Origin: Elusimicrobiota bacterium
GTDB lineage: Bacteria; Elusimicrobiota; Elusimicrobia; FEN-1173
Length of the DNA: 64,000 nucleotides
Assembly (NCBI GenBank): GCA_016715645.1
Contig: JADJZR010000011.1
Coordinates: 62,001-126,000 of the forward strand
Reading direction: 5' to 3'
Made by a program: the position numbers and the translations under genes. Every line of letters begins with the position of its first letter. Position 1 is the stretch's first letter. Below are positions 18,156 through 27,565 of the stretch, in pieces. The notes beneath the pieces are model-generated. The model was given only the letters and a program-made list of their open reading frames with translations, was not told where the DNA came from and ran no database searches.

Positions 18156-18398
18156 ATGAGCCGAACCGAGAAAGTGGTCGCTTTTTTGATGAGCGTATTG
18201 GTGTTTGCGGGGCTTTTCTTTTTCATTTACAGTTCGTTGCGCGCGCCGGTGAACGCGCCGCCTTTGTCGGAGCCGGACTATTACGGCGACGAAGAGGACC
18301 TGTTTGATTTCGAAGAAGAAACGGTCACGCCGCCCGCCGCCGCGCCGGTTGCCACCCCAAAGCCCGCGGTCGAGCCTAAAACGGAGACGAAGAAGTAG
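18156..18398 (+). CDS. Small single-TM protein with acidic and Pro-rich tail
   Basis: 80 aa. Basic N-terminus, one membrane helix (residues about 8-27, VAFLMSVLVFAGLFFFIYSS), then an acidic segment (YYGDEEDLFDFEEE) and a Pro/Ala/Lys tail. CAGGAGG precedes the ATG. No family recognised. Eight bp upstream of the next gene, so probably its partner. Confidence 0.6.
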   Translation: MSRTEKVVAFLMSVLVFAGLFFFIYSSLRAPVNAPPLSEPDYYGDEEDLFDFEEETVTPPAAAPVATPKPAVEPKTETKK

Positions 18399-18406
18399 AT
18401 CGTCTC

Positions 18407-19105
18407 ATGCCCGCTCCCCGTCGACCGTACAATTATTTGTGGGACACGCTTCGGCACACCACGGTGCTTCGGTTTCCCCGTCACCGGTTGGCGACGTTTG
18501 GCCGAACCGAAATCCATTACCAGCTGGTGTCGGCGGTGTCGAACCAGCCGGTGCTCACCCATCTGCGAACCGGTCTGGTGATCGCTGAACGGCCGCAGAT
18601 TTTAACTCCGGACCTTTTTTCCCAGCGGTTTCAGGGGTTCGGCGACGAAGCCTCGGCGTTCGAGCGATTTTTGAAAGACAACTTCTCCGACACGTTCCGG
18701 GGATTGGAGTACAGTTTTCGCAATGAATTGAAGTCCACCGAACCCCATCGCACCGAGGCGGGGGAACTGGCCAAAAACATCCGCCGCGATTTGGATGCCC
18801 GGGATGTGGCTCGCGCGGCCGTCATCGTGGGCCCGGAAAATGGCTGGAGTTTTTCGCTCATGAAATTTATTCTAGAGGAGACTTCCCAGAGTTTCGCCGT
18901 CAACCTTCGGGAGCTCGACGAACGGGGCCTGTTCAACCCGGACTCTTCCGACGAACGCAACCGTCGAGAAGTCAACGCCCTGTTTCGTAAAGCGGAATCC
19001 GACCCCGCTCTCATCAAACCATTGGCGGGCCTGCTGAACAAGACTCGCCTGTTCGACGAGTTTCAGGACCGGTTTTTCAGTCTGATCAACCGGGCCCGCG
19101 CGTGA
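18407..19105 (+). CDS. Conserved hypothetical soluble protein
   Basis: 232 aa, no signal peptide or membrane helix; mostly alpha-helical and charged after a beta-rich N-terminal 60 residues (TEIHYQLVSAVSNQPVLTHLRTGLVIAERP). I do not recognise a domain. The ATG at 18407 follows the small TM gene by 8 bp, and its end overlaps the ispH GTG start, so the three form one operon. Confidence 0.6.
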   Translation: MPAPRRPYNYLWDTLRHTTVLRFPRHRLATFGRTEIHYQLVSAVSNQPVLTHLRTGLVIAERPQILTPDLFSQRFQGFGDEASAFERFLKDNFSDTFRGLEYSFRNELKSTEPHRTEAGELAKNIRRDLDARDVARAAVIVGPENGWSFSLMKFILEETSQSFAVNLRELDERGLFNPDSSDERNRREVNALFRKAESDPALIKPLAGLLNKTRLFDEFQDRFFSLINRARA

Positions 19106-20040
19106 AGGTGTTGTTGGCTCGTCCCCGGGGTTTTTGCGCCGGGGTGGTTCGCGCGGTGGACATCGTGGACATCGCCTTGAAACGGTTTTCCCCGCCCGTC
19201 TATGTCCGCAAAGAAATTGTTCACAACCGGGCGGTCGTGGACGATTTTAAGGGGCGGGGTGTGATTTTTATCGACGATCTGGACGAGGCCCCGGAGGGAG
19301 CGGTGGTGGTGTATTCGGCCCACGGCGTCTCGCCAGCGGTTCGAGCCCGGGCGGCGGCGCGCCGGCTTCGGGCCATCGACGCGACCTGCCCGTTGGTCAC
19401 CAAAGTGCATTTGGAAGTCCATCGATTTTTACGCGAAGGCTACGGGCTGGTGCTCATCGGCCATCGGGCCCACGATGAGGTGGAAGGCACTTTGGGGGAA
19501 GCCCCTCGTCAAATTCAGTTGGTGGAAACGGTCGACGATGTGGCGTTGTTGTCATACCCCGCCCAAGCCAAGGTCATGATTTTGACCCAAACGACCCTCA
19601 GCTTGGACGAAACCCGCGGCGTCATCGCCGCGATCAAAGCCCGCTATCCCAACGCCGCGACACCGCCCAAAGACGATATTTGTTACGCCACCCAAAACCG
19701 CCAGGACGCTGTCAAAGAGCTGGTGACCCGAGGGATCGATTTGTTGTTGGTGGTGGGTTCCAAAAACAGTTCCAACAGTCAACGGTTGGTGGACGTGGCT
19801 TGCCAGACAGGGTGCCGAGCCCAATTGATCGATCGGGCCGGCGAAATCGATCCGCGGTGGTTGGAAGGGGTGAAATCGGTGGGGGTCACGGCCGGCGCGT
19901 CGGCCCCGGAACATTTGGTTCAAGGCGTGTTGGAATTTTTAGCGGGCCGCGGTGGGCCGGTGGAAGAAGTGGCGGTGCGTGAAGAAGACACCCATTTTTC
20001 TCTTCCGAAAGAACTGACCGAACCGTCGCCCGTCCGTTGA
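19102..20040 (+). CDS. ispH: 4-hydroxy-3-methylbut-2-enyl diphosphate reductase
   Basis: 312 aa, standard length. The three iron-sulfur cysteines are in RPRGFCAGV, DATCPLV and DDICYATQNRQ; the substrate-binding HNRAVV, VYSAHGVSP, TQTTLS and VGSKNSSNSQRL motifs are all present. It makes IPP and DMAPP in the last step of the MEP isoprenoid pathway. GTG start overlaps the upstream gene. Confidence 0.96.
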   Translation: MKVLLARPRGFCAGVVRAVDIVDIALKRFSPPVYVRKEIVHNRAVVDDFKGRGVIFIDDLDEAPEGAVVVYSAHGVSPAVRARAAARRLRAIDATCPLVTKVHLEVHRFLREGYGLVLIGHRAHDEVEGTLGEAPRQIQLVETVDDVALLSYPAQAKVMILTQTTLSLDETRGVIAAIKARYPNAATPPKDDICYATQNRQDAVKELVTRGIDLLLVVGSKNSSNSQRLVDVACQTGCRAQLIDRAGEIDPRWLEGVKSVGVTAGASAPEHLVQGVLEFLAGRGGPVEEVAVREEDTHFSLPKELTEPSPVR

Positions 20041-20048
20041 ATGACCCC

Positions 20049-20789
20049 ATGAAAAAAATTATCTTGGTGTTTCGCCACGTGGCGCATGAGGGGTTGGGCA
20101 CCTTGGCTTCTCGGTTGGAGAAAGAAGGGCTGGCTTACCGATACTTGAACCCGACCCGGGAACGCGCGCGGTTTCCTCCGGTTTCGTCGTTGGCCGGCTT
20201 AATCGTGATGGGCGGCCCCATGGGGGTTTACGAAACAAAACGGTTTCCGTTTTTGAAATCCGAGTGGACCTTCCTGCGCTCGGCTCTGCGCGGGGGCGTT
20301 CCGACCTTGGGCATTTGTTTGGGAGCCCAGTTGATGGCGCGTGCCCTGGGCGCCCGGGTGTATCCGAACGGGGCCAAAGAAATCGGTTGGTCCCAAATTG
20401 CGCTGACAGCGGAAGGGAAAAAAGATCCCGCGTTTCGCGGCGGTCCGGAAACCCCCTGGGTTTTTCAATGGCACGGTGACACGTTTGATTTGCCCCGGGG
20501 CGCCCGGCGGCTCGCGTCGTCGGCGTTGTGCCGCAATCAGGCGTTTCGATGGGGGCAATCAGCCTACGGGCTCCAATATCACGTGGAGGTGGACACCCCG
20601 ATGATTCAAAACTGGTTGGGCCAACCGGGGGCGTCCCACGAAATTGCGGCCGCGGGGGCAGGCCGGGAACAAAAAATTATGGATGAAACGCCTCGCCGTG
20701 CGCCGGGATTAGGCCGATTGGCGCGGCCTCTTTACGATACGTTTGTTGCGCAGGTTCGCTCTTTTACCGCGGGCCGCACAAAAGGATAA
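20049..20789 (+). CDS. Class I glutamine amidotransferase (GMP-synthase GATase-like)
   Basis: 246 aa from ATG 20049; the ATG at 20041 stops after three codons. The nucleophile elbow GICLGAQLMA carries the catalytic Cys, and QYHVEVD holds the His and Glu of the triad. The oxyanion strand is VMGGPMGVYE. A stand-alone protein of this size resembles gamma-glutamyl-type amidotransferases of the GuaA-like family; the acceptor is unknown. It follows ispH by 8 bp. Confidence 0.82.
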   Translation: MKKIILVFRHVAHEGLGTLASRLEKEGLAYRYLNPTRERARFPPVSSLAGLIVMGGPMGVYETKRFPFLKSEWTFLRSALRGGVPTLGICLGAQLMARALGARVYPNGAKEIGWSQIALTAEGKKDPAFRGGPETPWVFQWHGDTFDLPRGARRLASSALCRNQAFRWGQSAYGLQYHVEVDTPMIQNWLGQPGASHEIAAAGAGREQKIMDETPRRAPGLGRLARPLYDTFVAQVRSFTAGRTKG

Positions 20790-20798
20790 ACTGTCCCT

Positions 20799-21728
20799 AT
20801 GGAAAAAATAAAGAAACGTCCTTACCCTCACAACGATTTGGCGCGGGCTATCATGTTAGCGGGATTGGGCGTGTTGGCGGCGACGGGTCTGTTGGCCGGG
20901 TTGGGCCGTGAACCGTTCGGCACGTGGTTTTATGTGACGGCGTGGTGGAGTTATATTTTGATCGCCGATGGGTGGGTCTACCGTCATCGAGGTGAATCCC
21001 TGTTGATTTCGTACCCCGGCCGATTTGTTTTTCTGGCGGGCTGGTCCGTGTTTCTGTGGTCTCTGTTTGAACTGGTTAATTTTCGGTTGGGCAACTGGGC
21101 CTATGTGGGCTTGCCCGACCAAACGGTTGTGCGGTGGGCCGGCTACGCTTTGTCGTTTGCCACGGTGACACCGGCCATTCTGGAAACGGCGGACTTGTTG
21201 GACGGCGCTTTTCGTCGGATGTTCGCGGTGCGTCCTTTCTTCCGGTCCGGCCGGGCCCTGTTTTGGGTCGCGGGAGCGGCCTGTTTGGTTTTGCCGATGG
21301 CGGGGCCCCGTTTCTTTTTCCCGCTCATTTGGGGCGCGCCGTTTTTTCTGCTGGATCCGCTCAACGACCGATGGGGGGTCCCCTCGTTGCTGTCGGACTG
21401 GCGGTCGGGCCAAATGCGCCGGTGGGTCTTGTTACTGGGCGCAGGGTTGGCGTGCGGATTGTTGTGGGAGTCTTTCAACAGCCTGGCTTCGGCCCGGTGG
21501 GTTTATTCCATCCCAGGGATGGAAGAATGGAAGTTGTTTGAAATGCCTCTGTTGGGGTATCTGGGCTTTTTGCCGTTTGCGTTGTCGGTATACGCGTCCT
21601 CGGTTACCGCTGTTCGCCTGTGGGAAAAAATGAACAAACCGGTTCGACTTCTCTGCGCGGGCGCGGCCCTGGGCGCGGCCGTGGCTGTGTTTGCGGGGAT
21701 TGACTGGTTTACTGTGAGAATGCCATGA
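20799..21728 (+). CDS. Polytopic membrane protein of unknown function
   Basis: 309 aa with about 8-9 hydrophobic helices and Trp-rich loops (FYVTAWWSYILIADGWVYRH, LFELVNFRLGNWAYVGLP, LLWESFNSLASARWVYS). No transporter signature seen. It is 9 bp after the amidotransferase gene and overlaps the SDR gene by 4 bp, which suggests a shared envelope or sugar-related role. A TAAACT box 6 nt before the ATG could be a -10. Confidence 0.65.
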   Translation: MEKIKKRPYPHNDLARAIMLAGLGVLAATGLLAGLGREPFGTWFYVTAWWSYILIADGWVYRHRGESLLISYPGRFVFLAGWSVFLWSLFELVNFRLGNWAYVGLPDQTVVRWAGYALSFATVTPAILETADLLDGAFRRMFAVRPFFRSGRALFWVAGAACLVLPMAGPRFFFPLIWGAPFFLLDPLNDRWGVPSLLSDWRSGQMRRWVLLLGAGLACGLLWESFNSLASARWVYSIPGMEEWKLFEMPLLGYLGFLPFALSVYASSVTAVRLWEKMNKPVRLLCAGAALGAAVAVFAGIDWFTVRMP

Positions 21729-22666
21729 AAAAGGGCCATTATTTGGTGACCGGCGGGGCCGGGTTTCTGGGATCCCATTTGTGCGACGCGCTGTTGAACC
21801 GGGGCCACCGGGTGACCTGTGTGGATAATTTTTTGACAGGTTCCCCCTCCAACATCGCCCATCTGGCCGGACACGAACGGTTTCGATTTATCAAACACGA
21901 CGTGTCCCAAGACCTCTATTTGCCGGACGTCGTTGACGGCGTTCTTCATTTCGCCAGCCCGGCTTCGCCCCGGGACTATTTGGAATTTCCCATTCAGACG
22001 CTCAAGGTGGGTTCGTTGGGCACTCATAAAATGTTGGGCCTGGCCAAAGCCAAAAAAGCCCGGTTTCTGCTGGCGTCCACATCGGAAGTGTACGGCGATC
22101 CCCAGGTTCATCCTCAGAAAGAAACCTATTGGGGCCACGTGAATCCCGTGGGCCCCCGGGGCGTCTACGACGAAGCCAAACGGTTCGCGGAGGCGATGGC
22201 CATGGCGTACCACCGCAATCACGGCGTGCGGGTTCGGATCGTGCGCATTTTCAACACCTACGGCCCGCGCATGCGAAAAAACGATGGCCGCGCCGTTCCG
22301 GAATTCATTACCGCCGCCCTCGCCCGCAAACCGATCACGGTGTTCGGCGACGGGAGCCAAACACGATCGCTGTGTTATGTGGACGACGAAGTGGACGGAC
22401 TGTTGCGGCTTCTATTTTCTTCCCACACAGGGCCCATGAACATCGGCAACCCGAACGAATACTCGGTGTTGGAATTGGCCGAGCGGATCAAAAAACTAAC
22501 CCGCACGTCGAGCCCGATTGTGCGGCGGCCCCTGCCGGTGGACGATCCCAAAGTTCGACAACCGGACATTTCCTTTGCCCGTCGAGCCCTGCGGTGGGAA
22601 CCTCACGTCGGGCTCGACGACGGTCTTCGCCGAACCATCGCCTGGTTTCGTGAAACAAAAAATTAA
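21725..22666 (+). CDS. UDP-glucuronate decarboxylase-like NAD-dependent epimerase/dehydratase
   Basis: 313 aa extended SDR. NAD motif GGAGFLGSHLCD, HFASPASPRDYLEFPIQTL, SEVYGDP, catalytic YDEAK and IFNTYGPRM are the UDP-xylose synthase (UXS) pattern. It would decarboxylate UDP-glucuronate to UDP-xylose for surface glycans. Related sugar-nucleotide epimerases share most motifs, so the exact substrate is probable, not certain. The start overlaps the membrane protein gene by ATGA. Confidence 0.85.
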   Translation: MKKGHYLVTGGAGFLGSHLCDALLNRGHRVTCVDNFLTGSPSNIAHLAGHERFRFIKHDVSQDLYLPDVVDGVLHFASPASPRDYLEFPIQTLKVGSLGTHKMLGLAKAKKARFLLASTSEVYGDPQVHPQKETYWGHVNPVGPRGVYDEAKRFAEAMAMAYHRNHGVRVRIVRIFNTYGPRMRKNDGRAVPEFITAALARKPITVFGDGSQTRSLCYVDDEVDGLLRLLFSSHTGPMNIGNPNEYSVLELAERIKKLTRTSSPIVRRPLPVDDPKVRQPDISFARRALRWEPHVGLDDGLRRTIAWFRETKN

Positions 22667-24674
22667 GTTTCGAACCACCGCCGTTCTTCTTCTCTTCAAT
22701 CTGTTGGTGGCGTTGGGCGTATTCGCCGTTCATCGCGGGCCGGTGATATCCAATCTGGAAAACGCTTTCGTGGACCTGCGTTACTGGTTGCGGGGTGTGG
22801 CCGCGCCCGACCCCCGGGTGTGCATTGTGGCCATCGACAACCCCTCGATCCGAGAGTTGGGCCTGTTTCCCTGGCCGCGGCGCCGGCATGCCCAGCTGAT
22901 CGACACGCTCACCTCGGCCGGGGCTCACTCCATCGCCTTCGACCTCTTTTTTAGCGAACGGGATCCGGACCATCCCGCCGACGACGCCGTGTTGGGCCAA
23001 GCGGCGTCGTCCAGCGGCCGAGTGGTGTTCGCCGGGATGTTTAACCGATCGACCGATGGCCAGCCGGCCGACCCCGTTTTGCCCGTGCTCGATTTGCAAC
23101 ACGACAACGTGGGTGTGGGCTTGGTTAATATTTTCCCCGAAAAAGACGGCGCTACCCGCCGAGCGCCGCTGTGGGTGCGTCACAACGACGCCTTTATCCC
23201 ATCCTTTGCGCTGGCGGCCTGGTCCGCGGCGGAAGGCAAACCGCCCGAAGACTGGGTGGCCCGTTCCCATCCGCCCATTGACGGTTCGTCTGCCTGGAAC
23301 GAAGCCTGCATCAATTACACGTACTGGCGTGACGACGAAAAAACGCGGTCTCCGTTTCCCTACTACTCCTACGTCGATGTGATCACCGGTCGAGTCGCGC
23401 CCTCCACGTTTGCGGGGCGCATCGTTTTGGTGGGGGCGACGGCGCCGGGTCTTTACGATGCCAAGTCGGCGCCGGGCGCGCCGGTTATCTACGGCATCGA
23501 AATTCACGCCAACGTCTTGAACAATATCTTGCGCAATAATTTCTTAAAAGCGCAGGCCACGTCCGGACCTGTTTTGTGGAGCATCCTGTCGCTGTTTGCG
23601 GTCGCGGCGTGGTTGTTGATGTCCCGGTCGTCGAGCTTTGTGGGCGGGGCCTCGGCGGTGGCGGTGCTCGTGGGCTATTTTTACGTGTGTCATTTGGCGT
23701 TTCGGCAAGACGTGTGGCTTCCCTACGCGGCCCCCATGACGACCTTCTTGTTGGCTTACTTCAGCGGGTTGGGGTATCGGCTGTTTGTGGCGGACCGTGA
23801 TCGAGAAAAAATTAAAAACACCTGGTCGCGGTATATGTCGCCCAAATTGGTGGACCTGCTGGTGGAAGGCCAAACAGTGCCCACCGCGGGACACCGGGAG
23901 GTGACCGTCTTTTTCTCGGATTTGGCCAAGTTCACGTCCCTGTCGGAACAACTGCCCCCGTCGGAACTGGTGGAATTGTTGAACCTTTATTTTTCCATGA
24001 TGACCGACATCCTGTTTAAATACGACATCACCTTTGATAAATACATTGGCGACGCGATCATGGGGTACGGCAACGCGCCCCTGGACCAGCCCGACCACGC
24101 CGCCCAGGCTTGCCGGGCCGCCTTGGCCCAGCGAGCGGCTCTTCCGGCCCTGAACAAAAAGTTTGGCGAACGGGGTTGGCCGGCCCTTCGGTTTCGGGTG
24201 GGTTTGCATACGGGCATGGCGCTGTATGGGGATTTAGGTTCTTACACCCGCTCAAATTATACGGTCATGGGCGATACGGTGAATCTGGCGTCGCGTTTGG
24301 AAGGCGTCAACAAATTGTTCGGAACGAATCTGATTATGTCGGAAACAACCTTTGCGTCGGCGCAAAAGGCTGTGGAGGGCCGTGAGTTGGACTTTTTGCG
24401 GGTGGAAGGGAAAAAACAACCCATTCGGGTTTATGAATTGCTGGCTTTAAAAGACGATTGCACGCCTGCCCAGCGGCACGGATTCACCATTTTCGCCGAC
24501 GCGTTGCGGTTGTATCGAGAGAGACGCTTTGAGTTGGCTCGGGCTGAATTTGTTCGGGCCCGAGAGGTCTTGCCGGAAGACCGTCCGTCGGTTCTCTATG
24601 TGGACCGATGCGACCATTTTTTGGCCCCCCCTCCGGCGGATTGGGACGGGGTGTACGTGATGACATCGAAGTGA
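22650..24674 (+). CDS. CHASE2-domain class III adenylate/guanylate cyclase
   Basis: 674 aa from GTG 22650, inside the end of the upstream gene. Order: one N-terminal helix (about 5-24), a periplasmic CHASE2 sensor (about 30-300, with CIVAIDNPSIRELGLFPWPR and IVLVGATAPGLYD), three membrane helices (about 305-375), then the cyclase domain (about 410-580). The metal aspartates are in VFFSDLAKF and FDKYIGDAIM; the Lys and Asp (VMGDTVNLASRLEG) fit ATP rather than GTP. It makes cAMP in response to an unknown periplasmic cue. Confidence 0.9.
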   Translation: MKQKIKFRTTAVLLLFNLLVALGVFAVHRGPVISNLENAFVDLRYWLRGVAAPDPRVCIVAIDNPSIRELGLFPWPRRRHAQLIDTLTSAGAHSIAFDLFFSERDPDHPADDAVLGQAASSSGRVVFAGMFNRSTDGQPADPVLPVLDLQHDNVGVGLVNIFPEKDGATRRAPLWVRHNDAFIPSFALAAWSAAEGKPPEDWVARSHPPIDGSSAWNEACINYTYWRDDEKTRSPFPYYSYVDVITGRVAPSTFAGRIVLVGATAPGLYDAKSAPGAPVIYGIEIHANVLNNILRNNFLKAQATSGPVLWSILSLFAVAAWLLMSRSSSFVGGASAVAVLVGYFYVCHLAFRQDVWLPYAAPMTTFLLAYFSGLGYRLFVADRDREKIKNTWSRYMSPKLVDLLVEGQTVPTAGHREVTVFFSDLAKFTSLSEQLPPSELVELLNLYFSMMTDILFKYDITFDKYIGDAIMGYGNAPLDQPDHAAQACRAALAQRAALPALNKKFGERGWPALRFRVGLHTGMALYGDLGSYTRSNYTVMGDTVNLASRLEGVNKLFGTNLIMSETTFASAQKAVEGRELDFLRVEGKKQPIRVYELLALKDDCTPAQRHGFTIFADALRLYRERRFELARAEFVRAREVLPEDRPSVLYVDRCDHFLAPPPADWDGVYVMTSK

Positions 24675-25645
24675 TGTCCCTCTCCCTAGGGTCGGTTAAA
24701 GAAAAACGCTTATTGGTGGCCTGTTCCGGCGGGCCCGATTCCATGGCTCTCCTGGATGCCGCGGACAACTGGCGCAAAGAGGGCGGCACGTACGTCGCGG
24801 TGGCCCACATTAACCACGGTTTACGAGGAAGAGATTCCGCGGACGACGCGGCGTTTGTCCGGGCTCAAGCCCGGCGACGGGCGTTACCGGCGGCGGTGGT
24901 GTCGGTTCCGGTCCGGGCCTGGGCCCGCCGACGTGGGCGGGGCCTTGAAGACGCGGCCCGGGAACTCCGCTACACCGCGTTGGCTCGGTTGGCGCGCCGG
25001 TTTCGTTGTCCGGCGGTGGCCACGGCCCATACGCTGGACGATCAAGTGGAAACGGTGTTTCTTAACCTGTTGCGCGGCACCGGTCCGGGGGGACTGGCGG
25101 CTATGGCCGAACGCGGGCCCTGGCCCGTTCCTGTAAAAGGGACCGCCCCGGTTCTCCTCCGGCCGTTTTTGGCCGTTCGCAAATCTGTTCTTGTCCGCTA
25201 TTTAGCCGATCGGGGGCTTGGGTTTCGCAGGGACATCACCAACGACCAACCGATCTTTTTGCGCAACCGGCTTCGGCCGGTGCTTCGATCCTGGGACCGG
25301 CTTCGGCCGGGATTTTTCGAGCGGGTGGCCCAAACCGCCCGGCTGGTTCGCGACGAAGAGGATTTTTGGCGCGGCCGGCTTGGTTTGCGACGGAAAGAGC
25401 TTCTTGGCCGTCTTGATCGGGCCTCATTTTTACGGTATCATGTAGCCGAACAAAGGCGTCGGTTACGGCACCGGTTCGGGCTGTCCCGCTTTGACGTGGT
25501 GGAACGGGTTCGACGGTTCTGCGCGGACGCGGCCCCGGGTCCTCTGGACGTCCCCGGCGGGCGGGTAACCAAAACCGGGCGTTTCCTCCTTTTTTGTCAG
25601 CGTCAAAAGCAATCCAACGGTATTTCCAAAAAGGCGGTCCTATGA
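24674..25645 (+). CDS. tilS: tRNA(Ile)-lysidine synthase
   Basis: 323 aa. PP-loop motif ACSGGPDSMALL at residues about 16-27, HINHGLRG, the TAHTLDDQVETVF metal motif and LLRPFLAVRKS are TilS hallmarks. It modifies C34 of the CAU-anticodon tRNA-Ile to lysidine. The ATG at 24674 overlaps the cyclase stop; the end overlaps ftsH by ATGA. The C-terminal domain is short. tilS-ftsH order is common in bacteria. Confidence 0.9.
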   Translation: MSLSLGSVKEKRLLVACSGGPDSMALLDAADNWRKEGGTYVAVAHINHGLRGRDSADDAAFVRAQARRRALPAAVVSVPVRAWARRRGRGLEDAARELRYTALARLARRFRCPAVATAHTLDDQVETVFLNLLRGTGPGGLAAMAERGPWPVPVKGTAPVLLRPFLAVRKSVLVRYLADRGLGFRRDITNDQPIFLRNRLRPVLRSWDRLRPGFFERVAQTARLVRDEEDFWRGRLGLRRKELLGRLDRASFLRYHVAEQRRRLRHRFGLSRFDVVERVRRFCADAAPGPLDVPGGRVTKTGRFLLFCQRQKQSNGISKKAVL

Positions 25646-27534
25646 AAGGCAACGGTCGCAATGTCATACTCTGGCTCCTGATTTTTTCGGGCGTCTTATT
25701 TTTTATTCAAAGCCTTCGCACGGCCCGGGTCGCCGAAAAAGAAATCCCCTACTCTTCCTTTAAAGCCGCATTGCGCGATAACCGCATTGAAGAAGTCCGC
25801 GTGGGCGGAGAACTGTTGCGGGGCAAATTGAAATCCGAGGACGGCAAATCGGTTTTGTTCCGCACAATTCCTCTCAACGACCCCAAGCTGGTGGAAGATT
25901 TGGAATCCCACGGGGTGAAACAGTTCGCGGGAGAGCCTCAACGGGGGTGGGTGAACTCGGTGTTGGTCAACTTGTTGTGGATCGGGGTGTTTTTCTTTTT
26001 GTGGTGGTTTGTGGTGGTTCGCCAGATGCAGGGGGGCGGCAAACAGGCCATGGCCTTCGGCCGGTCGAAAGCGAAACTTCAGTCGGGTAAAAAACAAAAA
26101 GTGACCTTCGCCGACGTGGCCGGATGCGACGAGGCCAAAGAAGAGCTTCAAGAAATCATCGAGTTCTTGAAGGATCCGGCCAAATTCCAGAAGTTGGGCG
26201 GCAAAATTCCCAAGGGAGTGCTGTTGTTCGGATCGCCCGGAACGGGAAAAACCCTTCTGGCCAAGGCGGTGGCGGGGGAAGCAGGGGTTCCTTTTTTTTC
26301 CAGTTCCGGATCGGACTTTGTGGAAATGTTCGTGGGCGTTGGGGCTTCCCGAGTGAGGGACCTGTTCGAACAGGGCCGCAAAAACGCGCCGTGCCTCTTG
26401 TTTGTGGACGAAATCGACGCGGTGGGCCGCCAGCGGTTTGCGGGCATCGGCGGTGGACACGACGAACGGGAACAGACCTTAAACCAGCTGTTGGTGGAAA
26501 TGGACGGTTTCGATACGAAAGAAGGGGTGATTTTGATCGCCGCCACCAACCGGCCGGACGTGTTGGACCCGGCGTTGCTACGCCCGGGCCGGTTCGATCG
26601 GCAGGTGTCGGTGCCCATGCCGGACTTGAAAGGCCGCGAGCAGGTGTTGGCGGTGCACGCCAAGGGGGTCAAATTGTCGTCCGGTGTGGACCTGACGGTG
26701 ATCGCCCGGCGCACGCCGGGGTTTACGGGCGCGGACTTGGCCAATCTGGTCAATGAAGGGGCGTTGTTGGCGGCGCGCCGCAACAAAAAATCCGTGGACA
26801 TGAAAGAACTGGAAGAGGCCATCGACCGGGTGATCGCCGGACCGGAACGCAAAAGCCGCATGATGAGCGAAAAAGAAAAAGAAGTCATTGCCTATCATGA
26901 GTCGGGCCACACGTTGGTGGCCAAGAAATTGCCCACCACCGACCCGGTCCACAAAGTATCCATTATCCCACGGGGGCCGGCCCTGGGCTATACGCTCCAA
27001 TTGCCGACGGAAGACCGTTACCTGACGACCAAATCGGAAATTTTGAACCGGCTTTGCGTGTTGCTGGGCGGGCGCATGGCCGAACAGTTGGTCTTTAACG
27101 AAGTCACAACAGGCGCTCAAGACGATCTATCGAAGGCCACCCAAATTGCCCACAAGGTCGTCTGCGAGTACGGAATGTCGGAACGGTTGGGCCCGATCAC
27201 GTATCGTAAAAAGTCGGAAGAACTGTTTCTGGGACGGGAACTGGGGGAAGGCCAAAACTATTCCGACCAAACGGCCCAAATAATTGATGAAGAAGTGAAA
27301 CGTTTAATCGCCGAGGCCCAAGAGCGGGTGAAAAAGATTCTGACCGATCATCGGGCGGCCCTGGACACCCTGGCCAAAAGGCTGATCGAAAAAGAAGTGT
27401 TGAACGGTGAAGAAATCAACGCCATCGTTGACGGTGGTGGGCCCGAGAGAGTTCAAACGGCGGCCGTGCCGCCTGTTTCGCCCGATCCGGGCGGTGCGGC
27501 CCCGGGGTTTGTGCCGGCCCCCAGCCCGGCTTAA
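25642..27534 (+). CDS. ftsH: ATP-dependent zinc metalloprotease FtsH
   Basis: 630 aa. Two N-terminal membrane helices (about 9-26 and 115-133) enclose a small periplasmic domain. AAA domain: Walker A GSPGTGKT (about 197-204), Walker B LLFVDEIDAVG, SRH NRPDVLDPALLRPGRFDR. Zinc site HESGH at about 419-423. Membrane-anchored hexameric protease that degrades misfolded membrane and regulatory proteins. ATG 25642 overlaps tilS. Confidence 0.97.
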   Translation: MKGNGRNVILWLLIFSGVLFFIQSLRTARVAEKEIPYSSFKAALRDNRIEEVRVGGELLRGKLKSEDGKSVLFRTIPLNDPKLVEDLESHGVKQFAGEPQRGWVNSVLVNLLWIGVFFFLWWFVVVRQMQGGGKQAMAFGRSKAKLQSGKKQKVTFADVAGCDEAKEELQEIIEFLKDPAKFQKLGGKIPKGVLLFGSPGTGKTLLAKAVAGEAGVPFFSSSGSDFVEMFVGVGASRVRDLFEQGRKNAPCLLFVDEIDAVGRQRFAGIGGGHDEREQTLNQLLVEMDGFDTKEGVILIAATNRPDVLDPALLRPGRFDRQVSVPMPDLKGREQVLAVHAKGVKLSSGVDLTVIARRTPGFTGADLANLVNEGALLAARRNKKSVDMKELEEAIDRVIAGPERKSRMMSEKEKEVIAYHESGHTLVAKKLPTTDPVHKVSIIPRGPALGYTLQLPTEDRYLTTKSEILNRLCVLLGGRMAEQLVFNEVTTGAQDDLSKATQIAHKVVCEYGMSERLGPITYRKKSEELFLGRELGEGQNYSDQTAQIIDEEVKRLIAEAQERVKKILTDHRAALDTLAKRLIEKEVLNGEEINAIVDGGGPERVQTAAVPPVSPDPGGAAPGFVPAPSPA

Positions 27535-27565
27535 CGGGTTCGTCCGCAACGTCGAAAGGGTGGCC

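Noticed and set aside
21820..21828. Perfect DnaA-box match TGTGGATAA
   Set aside because: Single copy inside the UXS-like coding sequence, with no cluster or AT-rich unwinding region around it.
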